Positions 17,947 to 26,567 of a DNA stretch of 56,962 bases are shown one piece after another. This DNA is from Chloroflexota bacterium (lineage in GTDB: Bacteria; Chloroflexota; Limnocylindria; P2-11E). A program made the position numbers and the translations under genes. Position 1 is the first letter of the stretch; each line of letters opens with the position of its first letter. The stretch is taken from the NCBI GenBank assembly GCA_005883625.1, contig VBDU01000064.1:1-56962 (forward strand). Reading direction: 5' to 3'. The notes beneath the pieces were generated by a model that searched no databases, was not told where the DNA came from, and was given only the letters and a program-made list of their open reading frames with translations.

Positions 17947-18619
17947 CTATTTCCCCTTGTAGTTCGGCTTCCGCTTCTCCACGAAGGCCGTGACGCCCTC
18001 GCGCGCATCCTCGCTCCCAAAGAGCCGGATGAGCGCCTCGCGCTCGAGCTTCAGGCCCTCGTCGAGACGCATTCCGTATCCCTGGACGGCCGCGAGCTTG
18101 ATCTGGCCGATCGCGTACGTCGGGCCGGTCGCGTAGGCACGGGTGCGCTCGAGTGCCCTGTCCAGCAACATGCCCGCGGGGACGACCTCGTCGACGACGC
18201 CCGCGGCGAGCGCGTCCTGCGGAGTCAGCGTCGTCCCGCGGAGCATGAGGTCGAGGGCCTTCTGGCGCCCGATGAGCCGCGGCAGCCGCTGCGTCCCGCC
18301 GGTCCCGGGAAGGAGCCCGAGTGTCACCTCGGGCAGGCCGATGCGATAGGCGCCCTCGGCGGCGATCCGGAAGTCGCAGCAGAGCGCGATCTCGAGGCCG
18401 CCACCGAGGCAGTGCCCGTTGATCGCGGCGACGACGACCTTCGGTGTGCTCTCGAACTTGCCCATTGCGTCGTTCGCGCAGACGACGAACGCGCTCTGCG
18501 CGTCGAGGTTGCCTTTGGCGAACACGGAGATGTCGGCACGCGCGGTCGTAGGAGTTCGCCGGTGGCCGGTCGAGCACGACGTGCCCGATCGCATCCTGCT
18601 TCAGAAGACGCACGGCCAT
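17947..18619 (-). pseudogene. Enoyl-CoA hydratase, broken by internal deletion and frameshift
   Basis: The N-terminal frame starts at ATG 18619 and reads [20 protein letters not shown] then NSYDRA. The crotonase continues in another frame at ADISVFAKG, through [18 protein letters not shown] and [14 protein letters not shown], to the stop. The switch lies near 18535-18548. Against the intact paralogue at 7583, about 33 residues between the first strand and the GADI oxyanion loop are missing, and the length (673 bases) is not a multiple of three. The catalytic Glu residues remain downstream. Either a decayed gene or a sequence/assembly error; the rest looks well preserved, so any loss is recent. 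Confidence 0.82.
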
Positions 18620-18727
18620 GGAAAGCCCCCCAGCGGAAAAGTTCATAGACTCTAGAGCGACACCGAACGCCGCGCCCGTACTGTCTGCGCGAGGCGTTCC
18701 GCCCACCGCACGGGGAGGATTTCGTAG

Positions 18728-20167
18728 ATGGCCACCAGCATGTTGATCGCCGGGGAGACCGTCGGCGCGAAGAGCGGGAAGACGCTCGAGGTCCGCAATC
18801 CCGCGAACGGCGAGGTCGTGGATACGGTGCCGAAGGGGTCGCTCGCGGACGTCGACGCGGCGGTCGATGCGGCGGCGAAGGCTTTTCCCGCGTGGGCCTC
18901 GCTCTCCGGCGCCAAACGCGCGCAGCTCATGCACGAGGCCGCCCGCAAGGTGAAGGCGGCCGTCCCCGAGATCGCGAAGCTGCTGACCCTCGAGCAGGGC
19001 AAGCCGCTCGCGCACGCCGTCCTCGAGGCATCCCGGGTGAGCGAGAACCTCGACTACTACGCCGGCCTCGCGGACAAGCTGCGCGGCGACTATGTTCCGC
19101 TCGAGGACGCGAACAAGTTCGGCCTCACGCTCCGCCGGCCCGTCGGCGTCGTCGTCGCGATCACCCCCTGGAACTTCCCTCTGACACTCATGGCGAACAA
19201 GGTCGCTCCGGCGCTCGCCGCGGGTTGCACCGTCGTCCTCAAGCCCGCATCGACGACGCCGCTCGCGACGCAACGGACGATCGAGATCATCAACTCGGTC
19301 GGGCTCCCGGCGGGCGTGCTCAATACGGTGCATGGACCCGGCGGCGAGATCGGCGACGCGCTCGTGTCGCACAAGAAGGTAAACAAGATCGCGTTCACCG
19401 GCCAGACCGAGACAGGCAAGCGGATCATGCAGCTCGCGGCGCAGAACGTGACTCGCGTCACGCTCGAGCTAGGCGGGAGCGACCCGATGATCGTCTGCGA
19501 CGACGCGGACATACGGCGGGCCACCGCGGCGACGGCGATCGGCCGCTTCTTCAACGCGGGACAGGCGTGCCTGGCGGTCAAGCGCGTGTACCTCTTCGAA
19601 GCGATCGCGCAGGAGTTCATGCAGAAGATCGCCGACCGCGCCGCAAAGGAATGGCCCGTGGGCGACGGCCTCAAGGAAGGCGTGAAGATGGGGCCGCTCC
19701 ACACCGAGCGCCAGCGCGCCGAGGTCGAGGCCCAGGTCGCCGACGCGGTGAAGCGCGGCGCGAAAGTGCTCGCGGGCGGCAAGCGCCCGGAGGGCAAGGA
19801 GTTCGAGAAGGGCTGGTTCATGGAGGCGACCGTCCTCACGGATGTCCCCGAGGACTCGCGCATGGCGACCGAGGAGGTCTTCGGGCCGGCGCTGCCGGTC
19901 TTCATCGTGAAGGACCTCGACGAGGCCATCGCCAAGTCGAACGCGAGCGTCTACGGGCTCGGGTCGTCGATCTGGACGAAGGACCTCGCGAAGGCGCGCA
20001 AGGCGGCCGAGCAGATCGAGGCGGGCTACACCTGGGTGAACGACATCCAGGTCGCGTACGACCAGCTCCCCTTCGGCGGCGCGAAGCAGTCCGGCTTCGG
20101 CAAAGAGCACGGGATCGAAGCGCTCGACGGCTACCTCGAGAAGAAGTCCGTGGTCCTGGCGTATTGA
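18728..20167 (+). CDS. NAD(P)-dependent aldehyde dehydrogenase
   Basis: Full-length ALDH of 479 residues oxidising an aldehyde to the acid. The coenzyme region has ITPWNFP (145-151) and FTGQTETG (223-230). The general base is Glu247 in LELGGSDP, the nucleophile Cys281 in NAGQACLAVKR, and EVFGPALPVF lies near the end. The pattern is of the succinate-semialdehyde/lactaldehyde type, but substrate is not readable. The ATG has GGGGAGG 8 bases upstream. It shares one base with the next gene (TGATG), so the small zinc-ribbon protein is coupled to it. Confidence 0.92.
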   Translation: MATSMLIAGETVGAKSGKTLEVRNPANGEVVDTVPKGSLADVDAAVDAAAKAFPAWASLSGAKRAQLMHEAARKVKAAVPEIAKLLTLEQGKPLAHAVLEASRVSENLDYYAGLADKLRGDYVPLEDANKFGLTLRRPVGVVVAITPWNFPLTLMANKVAPALAAGCTVVLKPASTTPLATQRTIEIINSVGLPAGVLNTVHGPGGEIGDALVSHKKVNKIAFTGQTETGKRIMQLAAQNVTRVTLELGGSDPMIVCDDADIRRATAATAIGRFFNAGQACLAVKRVYLFEAIAQEFMQKIADRAAKEWPVGDGLKEGVKMGPLHTERQRAEVEAQVADAVKRGAKVLAGGKRPEGKEFEKGWFMEATVLTDVPEDSRMATEEVFGPALPVFIVKDLDEAIAKSNASVYGLGSSIWTKDLAKARKAAEQIEAGYTWVNDIQVAYDQLPFGGAKQSGFGKEHGIEALDGYLEKKSVVLAY

Positions 20168-20439
20168 TGGCCGATGAGATCGGAGCGCTCATCGCGGAGG
20201 CCGAGACGATGGGCCTCTTCAAGCCGCACGGGGCGTTCGAGGTCCACTGCGTCCACTGCCATGCGCGCCTCGACGGCCGCGGCGACTGCGCGACCTGCGG
20301 TCTCATCGGCCGCTCGTCCGCGGAGCTCGCGCAACGCGCGAAGACCGATCCCTCCGGGACGACCGCGCTCCTGCGGGGCGCGATCGAGAAGCGGAAGCGC
20401 TACAAGCCGGTCGGGCGGGAGAAGGCCTCGGAGCGCTGA
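20167..20439 (+). CDS. Small zinc-ribbon protein coupled to aldehyde dehydrogenase
   Basis: A 90-residue soluble protein with CVHCHARLDGRGDCATC, a four-cysteine CxxC...CxxC knuckle around residues 28-44, and a basic C-terminal tail (KRKRYKPVGREKASER). I recognise no named family. The ATG at 20167 overlaps the dehydrogenase stop by one base. Such a fixed pairing hints at a partner or regulator of the enzyme, but this is only context. Confidence 0.72.
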   Translation: MADEIGALIAEAETMGLFKPHGAFEVHCVHCHARLDGRGDCATCGLIGRSSAELAQRAKTDPSGTTALLRGAIEKRKRYKPVGREKASER

Positions 20440-20458
20440 GCCGGCCGCGCGTCCCGAG

Positions 20459-21244
20459 TCAGGCCAGCGCTTTCTCGACCTCGGTCCGCAGGCTTTCGTC
20501 GCTCCATTCGAGGACCGCGCCGTTGCGGTGCGTCGACGGCATGGCGAGGTACGCGATCGCGCGCGCCGGCACCGCGGGATCCTTCAGCTTCCCCTCGCGC
20601 TGGGCGGCGCGGTATTCGTCGCTCCGCGGGAAGTCCGCCGTCGGCGTCCGCCGGATCCGCTCCTGCATCTCGGTGTCCATGTAGCCGGGATTGAAGGCGC
20701 AGACGGTCACGCCGCTGTGCTCGAGCTCGAGCGCGAGGCTGCGCGTGAGCTGCACGACCGCCGCCTTCGAGGCCGAGTACGCGGTCCAGCCAGCGCTGGG
20801 CCGCGTCGCCGCGCCCGATGAGATGTTCACGATGCGCCCCTGACCGCGGTCGAGCATGCCCGGAAGCACGGCGCGCGTCGCCAGGTACGTGCCGCCCACG
20901 TTGATCGCGATGTTCCGCAGCCAGAGCGCCGCGTTCGACCGCGCGAGCGGGACCATCGGATCGACCATGCCCGCGTTGTTCACGAGGATCGAGGCGGGTC
21001 CGACCCAGCGCTCCGTCGCGAGCACGAGCTCCTGGACCTGCCGCTCGTCCGCGATGTCGGCGGTCTGCGCGAGCGCACGCCCCCCTTTCCGTTTGATCCC
21101 GAGCACGACCTCGTCGAGCTCGGGCGCGTTGCGCGAGGCGACGACGACCGCGGCGCCCAGCGACGCGAGCGTCTCCGCGACGGCGCGACCGAGCCCGCGT
21201 CCCCCGCCGGTCACGATCGCGACCTGTCCGTCGAGCTTCGTCAC
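20459..21244 (-). CDS. Short-chain dehydrogenase/reductase (SDR)
   Basis: Classical SDR of 261 residues: TGGGRGLG (Rossmann glycine motif, residues 12-19), the NNAG strand, catalytic Ser in NISSG, and YSASK with the catalytic Tyr and Lys. It reduces or oxidises a keto/hydroxy group with NAD(P)H; substrate unknown. The GTG start has a TAGGGT box 6 bases upstream (21251-21256 on this strand) with no ribosome site, suggesting a leaderless message. It follows the class V aminotransferase gene on the same strand. Confidence 0.9.
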   Translation of the reverse strand: MTKLDGQVAIVTGGGRGLGRAVAETLASLGAAVVVASRNAPELDEVVLGIKRKGGRALAQTADIADERQVQELVLATERWVGPASILVNNAGMVDPMVPLARSNAALWLRNIAINVGGTYLATRAVLPGMLDRGQGRIVNISSGAATRPSAGWTAYSASKAAVVQLTRSLALELEHSGVTVCAFNPGYMDTEMQERIRRTPTADFPRSDEYRAAQREGKLKDPAVPARAIAYLAMPSTHRNGAVLEWSDESLRTEVEKALA

Positions 21245-21253
21245 GACGCGACC

Positions 21254-22447
21254 CTAACGGAGCTGACGCGCGAAGCCGTCGGCGAGGCGATCGATCTGCT
21301 CCTCGCGGTGGAGCGCCCAGAACGAGATGCGGATCGCCTCGGGCATGTTCGGCTCGTGCAGGTGCTTCACGACGATCCGCTCCTCCTCCCACATCCGCGT
21401 CACGAGATCCTCGGCGTCGCCCGGCGGCACGACCACGACGATGCCCGTCGGCGCGTGCGGGTCCGACCGGAGGGCGAACGGGAGCTCGGCGAGCCGCGCG
21501 AGGAGCCGCTCGCGCAGCGCGCGGACACGCTGCGCGACGCGCCCACCGAGCGCGCGATGCACCGCGAGCGTCTGGCGCAGCCCGACGAAGGCGGCGGCGT
21601 CGACGGTGCCCGTCTCGAAGCGCGTCGCGTCCGGGTTGACGTCGGTGCTTCCCGGCGGCAGCTCGAGGCGCGAGCGCCAGCCCAGGCGCGTGGTGTCGAA
21701 GCGCTCGAGCTCGCGGACCCAGAACGCGCCGGTCGCGAGCGGCCCATGGAGCCATTTGTGCCCGAGCGTCACGATCGCGTCCGCGTCGAGCGCGCGCACG
21801 TCGACGGGCACTTGACCGAGCGCCTGCGCCGCGTCGACGATCGCGATCGCGCCGGCCGCCCGCGCCCGCCGGCACGCTTCGGCGGCGGGGAGGGCGTCGC
21901 CGCTGCGGCACGAGACGAGCGACACCAGTAGAGCGCGTGCGCCGTCACGGAGACCCGCATCGACCTCGGCGAGGAACTCGTCGGCGTCGCGATGCCAGGG
22001 GATGAGCCGCAGCTCGTCGCCCAGCGTGGCGCGACGGCCGAGGGGGTAGAGCGCGCTCCCGTGCTCCTCGGCGGTCGTGAGAAGGAGCGCATGCGGTGGA
22101 AGGCGCATCCCCGCGACGACCGTGTTGAGGCCCTCGGTCGCCGACTGCACGAGGGCGATCCGCGCGGCCCCGCCCGGGTCGCCGAGCGCCGCGGCGATGT
22201 CGGCGCGCGTCGCGTCGAGCGCGGCGTTGTACGCCGCGTAGCCGACGTGCGAGAACATGCCGACCTCGCTGAGCCAGGCGCGGAAGCGCTCCGCGGCGTG
22301 CTGAGCGACCGGGAACGTCGGCCCCGATCCCGCGACCTGGAAGTAGTCGAAGTCCCCGCGCAGGGCCTGAAGCGCGCCGTCGGACGTGTCCGGATGCTCC
22401 TCGATCCCTGGCGGCGCCGTGGTCGCACGCGGACGCGTGACGCTCAT
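21254..22447 (-). CDS. Class V aminotransferase / cysteine desulfurase-like PLP enzyme
   Basis: Fold-type I PLP enzyme of 397 residues. The PLP lysine is in TLGHKWLHGPLATG, the Asp that contacts the pyridine nitrogen is in AIVDAAQALGQ, and ATEGLNTVVAG is the phosphate-binding turn. The cysteine loop of SufS-type desulfurases is not obvious, so isopenicillin-epimerase-like or kynureninase-like activity is as likely. Starts at ATG 22447 in an ATGA overlap with the upstream membrane gene. Confidence 0.82.
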   Translation of the reverse strand: MSVTRPRATTAPPGIEEHPDTSDGALQALRGDFDYFQVAGSGPTFPVAQHAAERFRAWLSEVGMFSHVGYAAYNAALDATRADIAAALGDPGGAARIALVQSATEGLNTVVAGMRLPPHALLLTTAEEHGSALYPLGRRATLGDELRLIPWHRDADEFLAEVDAGLRDGARALLVSLVSCRSGDALPAAEACRRARAAGAIAIVDAAQALGQVPVDVRALDADAIVTLGHKWLHGPLATGAFWVRELERFDTTRLGWRSRLELPPGSTDVNPDATRFETGTVDAAAFVGLRQTLAVHRALGGRVAQRVRALRERLLARLAELPFALRSDPHAPTGIVVVVPPGDAEDLVTRMWEEERIVVKHLHEPNMPEAIRISFWALHREEQIDRLADGFARQLR

Positions 22448-22809
22448 CGCGCGGTCGTGATCCCGCGGATCGCGAGGCCCGCCGCGAAGAGGGCGGCGAA
22501 CCCGAGCGCGAGGGCCTGGCCGCGCGGCGCGCGTTCGCGGACGAGGGACGCCGCGAGTGGCATCGCCACGACGAGCGCAAACCCGTAGAGCACGTGGATC
22601 GCGTCGGGCCGGTCGCCGACCGCGAGCACGCCGAGGCCGAGGAGGCCCTGCGCGATCGCGCCGATCTCGGCGATCACGATCGCGCCGCGGAAGCTCGGCG
22701 TCGGACCGCTGTCGCGGACGCCGAGCCACAGACCCCACAGGCCGACGAGCGTGAAGTAGAGGACGAGCACGATCGCGATGCGGCCATGGAGCGACAGCGC
22801 GACGTCCAC
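22444..22809 (-). CDS. Small four-helix membrane protein of unknown function
   Basis: About 121 residues with four hydrophobic helices, for example IAIVLVLYFTLVGLWGLWLG and ALALGFAALFAAGLAI. Start uncertain: GTG 22809 puts the first helix right after the start; ATG 22836 would add nine basic residues but leaves only 11 bases to the divergent ABC gene. Neither has a ribosome site. It is coupled by ATGA to the aminotransferase gene. Confidence 0.65.
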   Translation of the reverse strand: MDVALSLHGRIAIVLVLYFTLVGLWGLWLGVRDSGPTPSFRGAIVIAEIGAIAQGLLGLGVLAVGDRPDAIHVLYGFALVVAMPLAASLVRERAPRGQALALGFAALFAAGLAIRGITTAR

Positions 22810-22847
22810 GCGAAAAAGCCTACGGCATCGGGGCATATGCTCGAACG

Positions 22848-23771
22848 ATGATCGAGGTCCGCGACGTGACGCGGCAGTTCGGCGCGCTTGCCGCGCTCTC
22901 GCACGCCTCGTTCACCGTCGAGCCGGGCGAGATCGTCGCGCTCCTCGGTCCGAACGGCGCGGGGAAGACGACGGCGAGCCGGATCATCGGCGGCATCCTC
23001 GCGCCGAGCGACGGCGACGTGCTCGTGGACGGCATCTCGGTCCGCGCGGACGCGAACGCCGTCCGTGCGCGCTGCGGGTTCGTGACCGACCAGCCGTCGC
23101 TCTACGAGCGCATGCCCCTCCGCCGGTACCTCGGCTTCTTCGCGCGGCTCTACGAGGTGTCGGATCCGGACGATCGCGCGCTCGAGCTGGCGAAGGTCCT
23201 CGGACTCGACGACGTCCTCGACACGCGGCTCGGCGCCTTCTCGCGCGGGATGCGACAGAAGGTCGCGATCGCCCGCGCGCTCGTCCACGACCCGCCGGTG
23301 CTCCTCCTCGACGAGCCCGCGACCGCCCTCGACCCCGAGATGGCGAAGACCCTGCGCTCGTTCATCGTGTCGCTGCGCGCGCGCCATCGCGCGATCCTGT
23401 TGACGACGCACGACCTCGACGAGGCGCAGCGGATCGCCGATCGCGTCGTCGTGCTCTACCGCGGACGCGTCGTCCGCGTGGGCGCGACGAACGAGATCCG
23501 CGCCGTCGGGCAGCCTCGCTACACCGTGACGTTCGCCGGCGATGCGGCCATGGCGCTGTCCGCGCTGGCCAAGGCGGGCGTGCGCGGCGAGCCCGCCGGC
23601 GCGAGCGATGGGCTGCTCGCGTTGCGATTCGCGACCGACGATCCGCGGACGACGAATACGGCTGTCCTCCGGTCGTTGCTCGACGCGGACATCCGTGTCG
23701 TCACGCTCGCGGCCGAGGAGCGGTCGCTCGAGGAGGCGTACATGGCGATCCTCGCGGACGTGCGCACGTGA
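22848..23771 (+). CDS. ABC-2 type transporter ATP-binding protein
   Basis: ATPase of 307 residues: Walker A GPNGAGKTT, a degenerate signature FSRGMRQKVAIARAL, Walker B LLLDEPATALDPE, and the H-loop in LTTHDLDEA. The C-terminal extension of about 90 residues with TVTFAGDAAMAL is typical of export/NatA-like ATPases working with ABC-2 permeases. It drives export of an unknown substrate (drug, lipid or ion). A TATGCT box lies 6 bases before the ATG. It overlaps the permease gene by GTGA. Confidence 0.9.
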   Translation: MIEVRDVTRQFGALAALSHASFTVEPGEIVALLGPNGAGKTTASRIIGGILAPSDGDVLVDGISVRADANAVRARCGFVTDQPSLYERMPLRRYLGFFARLYEVSDPDDRALELAKVLGLDDVLDTRLGAFSRGMRQKVAIARALVHDPPVLLLDEPATALDPEMAKTLRSFIVSLRARHRAILLTTHDLDEAQRIADRVVVLYRGRVVRVGATNEIRAVGQPRYTVTFAGDAAMALSALAKAGVRGEPAGASDGLLALRFATDDPRTTNTAVLRSLLDADIRVVTLAAEERSLEEAYMAILADVRT

Positions 23772-24475
23772 AGTGGTGGCTCATCGCCTGGCGCGAGATC
23801 CGCTGGGAGGTCTTCCTCGACCGCGCGTCACTCCTGCGGATGTCCATCTTCATCGTCATCCCGATGCTCTTCATCTTCTCGAACCGCCGCATCCCGCTCG
23901 GGACGGGCGGCGACCTTACGCTCGTGGCGCTCGCGGCGCAGAGCGTGTTCTTCCCCGCGCTCTCGGGCGTGGCCCTCATCGCCGCGACCTTCACGGCGGA
24001 GAAGGAGAACGGCACCCTCGTGCCGCTCCTCGCCGCGCCGATCCGGGACTTCGACATCGTGCTCGGCAAGCTTGTGGGCATGGTCGTGCCGGTCATGCTG
24101 ACGTGCGCGGTCACGTTGGCAGCCGCGTATGCGCTCGCGTCGTTCCGGTACGGGGCGCCGCGCGTCGCGAGCGCGCTCGGGCCCGAGGTCCTCTACGCGA
24201 TCCTCGTCCTCGCCTTCCTCTACCTCATCACGACCGGCAGCATCACGATGATCGTCGCCGCGCGGGTCCGCTCGAGCCGGGCGGCGCAGCAGGTCGCCGG
24301 CCTCGTCATCGCGCTGTCGGTCTTCGTGCTCGGCGGCCTCGGTTTCGTCGCGTCGCAGGTCGCGGAGGGGTGGCCGCTCGTCGCCGTCGGCGCGCTCCTC
24401 GTGCTCTTCGACCTCGTCGCGCTCGAGATCGCGCGCCGCGTGTGGCAGCGCGGAGAGGTCATCGCGCGCATCTGA
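23768..24475 (+). CDS. ABC-2 type transporter permease
   Basis: A 235-residue, six-helix membrane protein starting at GTG (GTGA overlap with the ATPase). The N-terminal WWLIAWREIRWEVF is the amphipathic lead-in seen in ABC-2 permeases. TFTAEKENGTLVPLLAAPI contains the conserved E-x-G-T-L loop of the CcmB/ABC-2 group. Together with the upstream ATPase it forms an exporter of unknown substrate; resemblance to CcmB-type permeases is a second possibility but no cytochrome c maturation genes are near. Confidence 0.85.
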   Translation: MKWWLIAWREIRWEVFLDRASLLRMSIFIVIPMLFIFSNRRIPLGTGGDLTLVALAAQSVFFPALSGVALIAATFTAEKENGTLVPLLAAPIRDFDIVLGKLVGMVVPVMLTCAVTLAAAYALASFRYGAPRVASALGPEVLYAILVLAFLYLITTGSITMIVAARVRSSRAAQQVAGLVIALSVFVLGGLGFVASQVAEGWPLVAVGALLVLFDLVALEIARRVWQRGEVIARI

Positions 24476-24487
24476 GCACGCGCGTTC

Positions 24488-24516
24488 TTGACGGCCCGCT
24501 CGCCCTCGCCTAGCGT
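24488..24516 (+). promoter_or_regulatory. Sigma-70 type promoter of ilvE leader
   Basis: TTGACG (24488-24493) and TAGCGT (24511-24516) are separated by exactly 17 bases. It is the best -35/-10 pair I found in the window. Transcription would begin at about 24523, right at a small leader frame and about 205 bases before ilvE. Confidence 0.7.
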
Positions 24517-24525
24517 TCGCGAGCG

Positions 24526-24657
24526 ATGCGTGGACTGGTGAACGTCGGGGGGTGCGAGGGGGGCGGAGCCCCCATCGACCTCGGGGGCGCAGCCCCCTCG
24601 ACGGTCGTCTTCAGCGGGCTCCTGGCGGGAGCTCGACGGGGAGGGGCGCGCCGCTAA
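24526..24657 (+). CDS. Putative 43-residue leader peptide of ilvE
   Basis: Starts at ATG 24526, 9 bases after the -10 box, and ends at TAA 24655. It has Leu-Val at codons 4-5, Val-Val at 24604-24609 and adjacent Leu codons CTC-CTG at 24619-24624. The middle is made of two translated GGGGGC palindromes. No ribosome site, so it would be translated leaderless. Its position relative to the antiterminator and terminator strands fits attenuation, but it could be chance. Confidence 0.4.
   Translation: MRGLVNVGGCEGGGAPIDLGGAAPSTVVFSGLLAGARRGGARR
24556..24598. repeat. Two GGGGGC palindromes in the ilvE leader
   Basis: 24556-24573 reads GAGGGGGGCGGAGCCCCC, identical over 18 bases to 29821-29838. 24583-24597 reads GGGGGC-GCA-GCCCCC and is followed by TCGAC, as at 29839. 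These belong to the palindrome family also seen at 3465, 26568, 29821 and 51440. Confidence 0.8.
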
Positions 24658-24684
24658 CGCGCATGAGGTCCAGCAGCGCGAAAG

Positions 24685-24708
24685 CCTCCCGACGACGGGA
24701 GGTTTTTT
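24685..24708 (+). terminator. Intrinsic terminator/attenuator upstream of ilvE
   Basis: CCTCCCG (24685-24691), a 4-base loop, CGGGAGG (24696-24702) and six T (24703-24708). It lies inside the ilvE leader, 19 bases before the start, so it can stop ilvE transcription. GGGAGG at 24639-24644 could pair with its left arm (24685-24690) and act as antiterminator. Confidence 0.85.
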
Positions 24709-24727
24709 CATCGCCGGAGGTGTGGCC

Positions 24728-25699
24728 ATGCCGAGCACGGTCGAACAGCGGCACCAGGAGGTCGCGACGGCCTCGCAGGAGATCGCCGAGAGCACGATCG
24801 CGTACTTCGAGGGCGCGTTCGTGCCTCTCGCGGACGCGAAGATCTCCATCGCGACGCACGCGCTGCAGTACGGCACCGCCGTGTTCGAAGGCATCCGCGC
24901 GTACTGGAACCCCGCGCGCGAGCAGCTCTACGTGTTCCGGCTGCGCGAGCACTTCGAGCGCATGGCCGGCTCGGTCCGCATCCTCCGGGTCGCGCTACCC
25001 GGCGACGCGAGCGAGCTCGCGCGGATCACGGTCGAGCTCCTGAAGCGCAACTCCTTCCGGAACGACGTCTACATCCGACCGGTCGCGTACAAGGCCGCAC
25101 GCACGGTGAAGGTCGCCCTCAAAGGAATCCGCGACGGGTTCGGCATGTACGCCTTCCCGCTCGGCGCATACCTGCCCACCGGCGGCCTCGTCGCGCATAC
25201 CGCGAGCTGGCGCCGGACGCCCGACGACGCGATCCCGGCGCGCGGAAAGCTCACGGGGGCGTACATCAACACCGCGCTCGCGGTCGACGAGGCCCTCGAC
25301 TACGGCGCGGACGAGGCGATCTTCCTCACGGGCGACGGGCACGTGTCGGAGGGCGGCGGCGCGAACCTCTTCATGGTCCGCGACGGCGCGCTCGTCACGC
25401 CGCCGGTCACGGCCGACATCCTCGAGGGCATCACCCGCGACACGATCCTCGCCCTCGCGCGGGAGCTCGGGATCGCCGTCCAGGAGCGCGCGATCGACCG
25501 GACGGAGCTGTACATCGCGGACGAGGTGTTCTTCTGCGGCACCGGCGCACAGGTCGCGCCGTGCGTCCAGATCGACGGCCGCACGGTCGGCCGCGGCGAC
25601 ATCGGGCCGGTCGGCAAGCGGATCGGCGACGCGTACATCGCGATCGCGCGCGGCGACGACGATCGACACCCCGAGTGGCGCACGGCGGTGTACCGCTGA
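24728..25699 (+). CDS. ilvE: Branched-chain amino acid aminotransferase
   Basis: Fold-type IV PLP transaminase, 323 residues, last step of Leu/Ile/Val synthesis (or first of their breakdown). THALQYGTAVFEGIRAYW is the family N-terminal block. The PLP lysine is in ARGKLTGAYINTALA, and DGHVSEGGGANLFMVRDG holds the phosphate-contact glutamate. ATG 24728 lies 7 bases after GGAGG; a GTG two codons earlier is possible. Expression seems controlled by the leader attenuator. It is followed by pheA in a CTGA overlap. Confidence 0.93.
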   Translation: MPSTVEQRHQEVATASQEIAESTIAYFEGAFVPLADAKISIATHALQYGTAVFEGIRAYWNPAREQLYVFRLREHFERMAGSVRILRVALPGDASELARITVELLKRNSFRNDVYIRPVAYKAARTVKVALKGIRDGFGMYAFPLGAYLPTGGLVAHTASWRRTPDDAIPARGKLTGAYINTALAVDEALDYGADEAIFLTGDGHVSEGGGANLFMVRDGALVTPPVTADILEGITRDTILALARELGIAVQERAIDRTELYIADEVFFCGTGAQVAPCVQIDGRTVGRGDIGPVGKRIGDAYIAIARGDDDRHPEWRTAVYR

Positions 25700-26565
25700 G
25701 TCAGGGCGCCGTCGCCTACCAGGGTCTCGCGGGCGCGTTCTCCGAGGCCGCGGCCTCGGCGCTCTTCCCGCGCGCGAAGACGGTGCCGCTTCGGACGTTC
25801 GCGGACGTCTTCGGCGCGCTCGAGGACCGCTCCGTGGAGGCCGCCGTCGTGCCTGTCGAGAACACCCACGCCGGCGTCGTCGCGGACGTCTACGACCTCC
25901 TGCGGCACCACATGGGCGTCCGCATCGTCGCCGAGACGATCATCCGCGTCCGCCACTGCCTGCTCGGCGTCCCCGGCGCGACGCTCGACGGCGTGCGCGT
26001 CGCGCGGAGCCACCCACAGGCGCTCGCGCAGGTCGAGGACTTCCTGCGCGCGCGGAACATCCAGCCGGAAGCGGCGTACGACACCGCCGGTGCGGCCGCG
26101 GACCTCGCGAGCGGTGGGGACGCCTCGGTCGCGGCGGTGGCGAGCCGGCGCGCCGCGACGCGCTACGGCCTTTCCGTCCTGGCAGAGTCGATCGAGACCT
26201 CGCGCGACAACTTCACGCGCTTCTTCGCGATCGCGCGCGAGGGCGAGCTCGAGGTGCCCGAGCGTATCCCGTCGGAGCTTCGCGCGGGTCCGACCAAGAC
26301 GAGCGTCGTCTACGCGACGCAGAACCTGCCCGGGGCCCTCGTGCGCTCGCTCGAGCCGTGGGCGACGGCGGCGATCCAGCTCACAAAGATCGAGTCGCGC
26401 CCGAGCCGCGCCGCGCCGTGGGACTACGTCTTCTACCTCGACTTCGAGGGCGACCCCAACCTCTCCCCGGCGCGGCAGGCGCTCGGCCTCATGCGCGTGT
26501 GCTGCGCCTGGCTCGAGGTCCTCGGGACCTATCCCGCCGCGACGAAGGTGCTCGAGCCGGACTGA
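25696..26565 (+). CDS. pheA: Prephenate dehydratase with ACT domain (CTG start)
   Basis: Makes phenylpyruvate from prephenate for phenylalanine synthesis; 289 residues. The catalytic domain begins VAYQGLAGAFSEAA and includes VPVENTHAGVV and DNFTRFFAI with the catalytic Thr-Arg-Phe. The C-terminal ACT domain carries the ESRP motif that binds Phe for feedback inhibition. The homologous N-terminus starts right at CTG 25696, which forms a CTGA overlap with the ilvE stop. The nearest canonical start, GTG 25675, would overlap ilvE by 25 bases and has no ribosome site. Confidence 0.88.
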   Translation: MSQGAVAYQGLAGAFSEAAASALFPRAKTVPLRTFADVFGALEDRSVEAAVVPVENTHAGVVADVYDLLRHHMGVRIVAETIIRVRHCLLGVPGATLDGVRVARSHPQALAQVEDFLRARNIQPEAAYDTAGAAADLASGGDASVAAVASRRAATRYGLSVLAESIETSRDNFTRFFAIAREGELEVPERIPSELRAGPTKTSVVYATQNLPGALVRSLEPWATAAIQLTKIESRPSRAAPWDYVFYLDFEGDPNLSPARQALGLMRVCCAWLEVLGTYPAATKVLEPD

Positions 26566-26567
26566 CG

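Noticed and set aside
24520..24727. T-box riboswitch upstream of ilvE
   Set aside because: The conserved T-box sequence and specifier loop layout are missing; a leader-peptide attenuator fits the pieces better.
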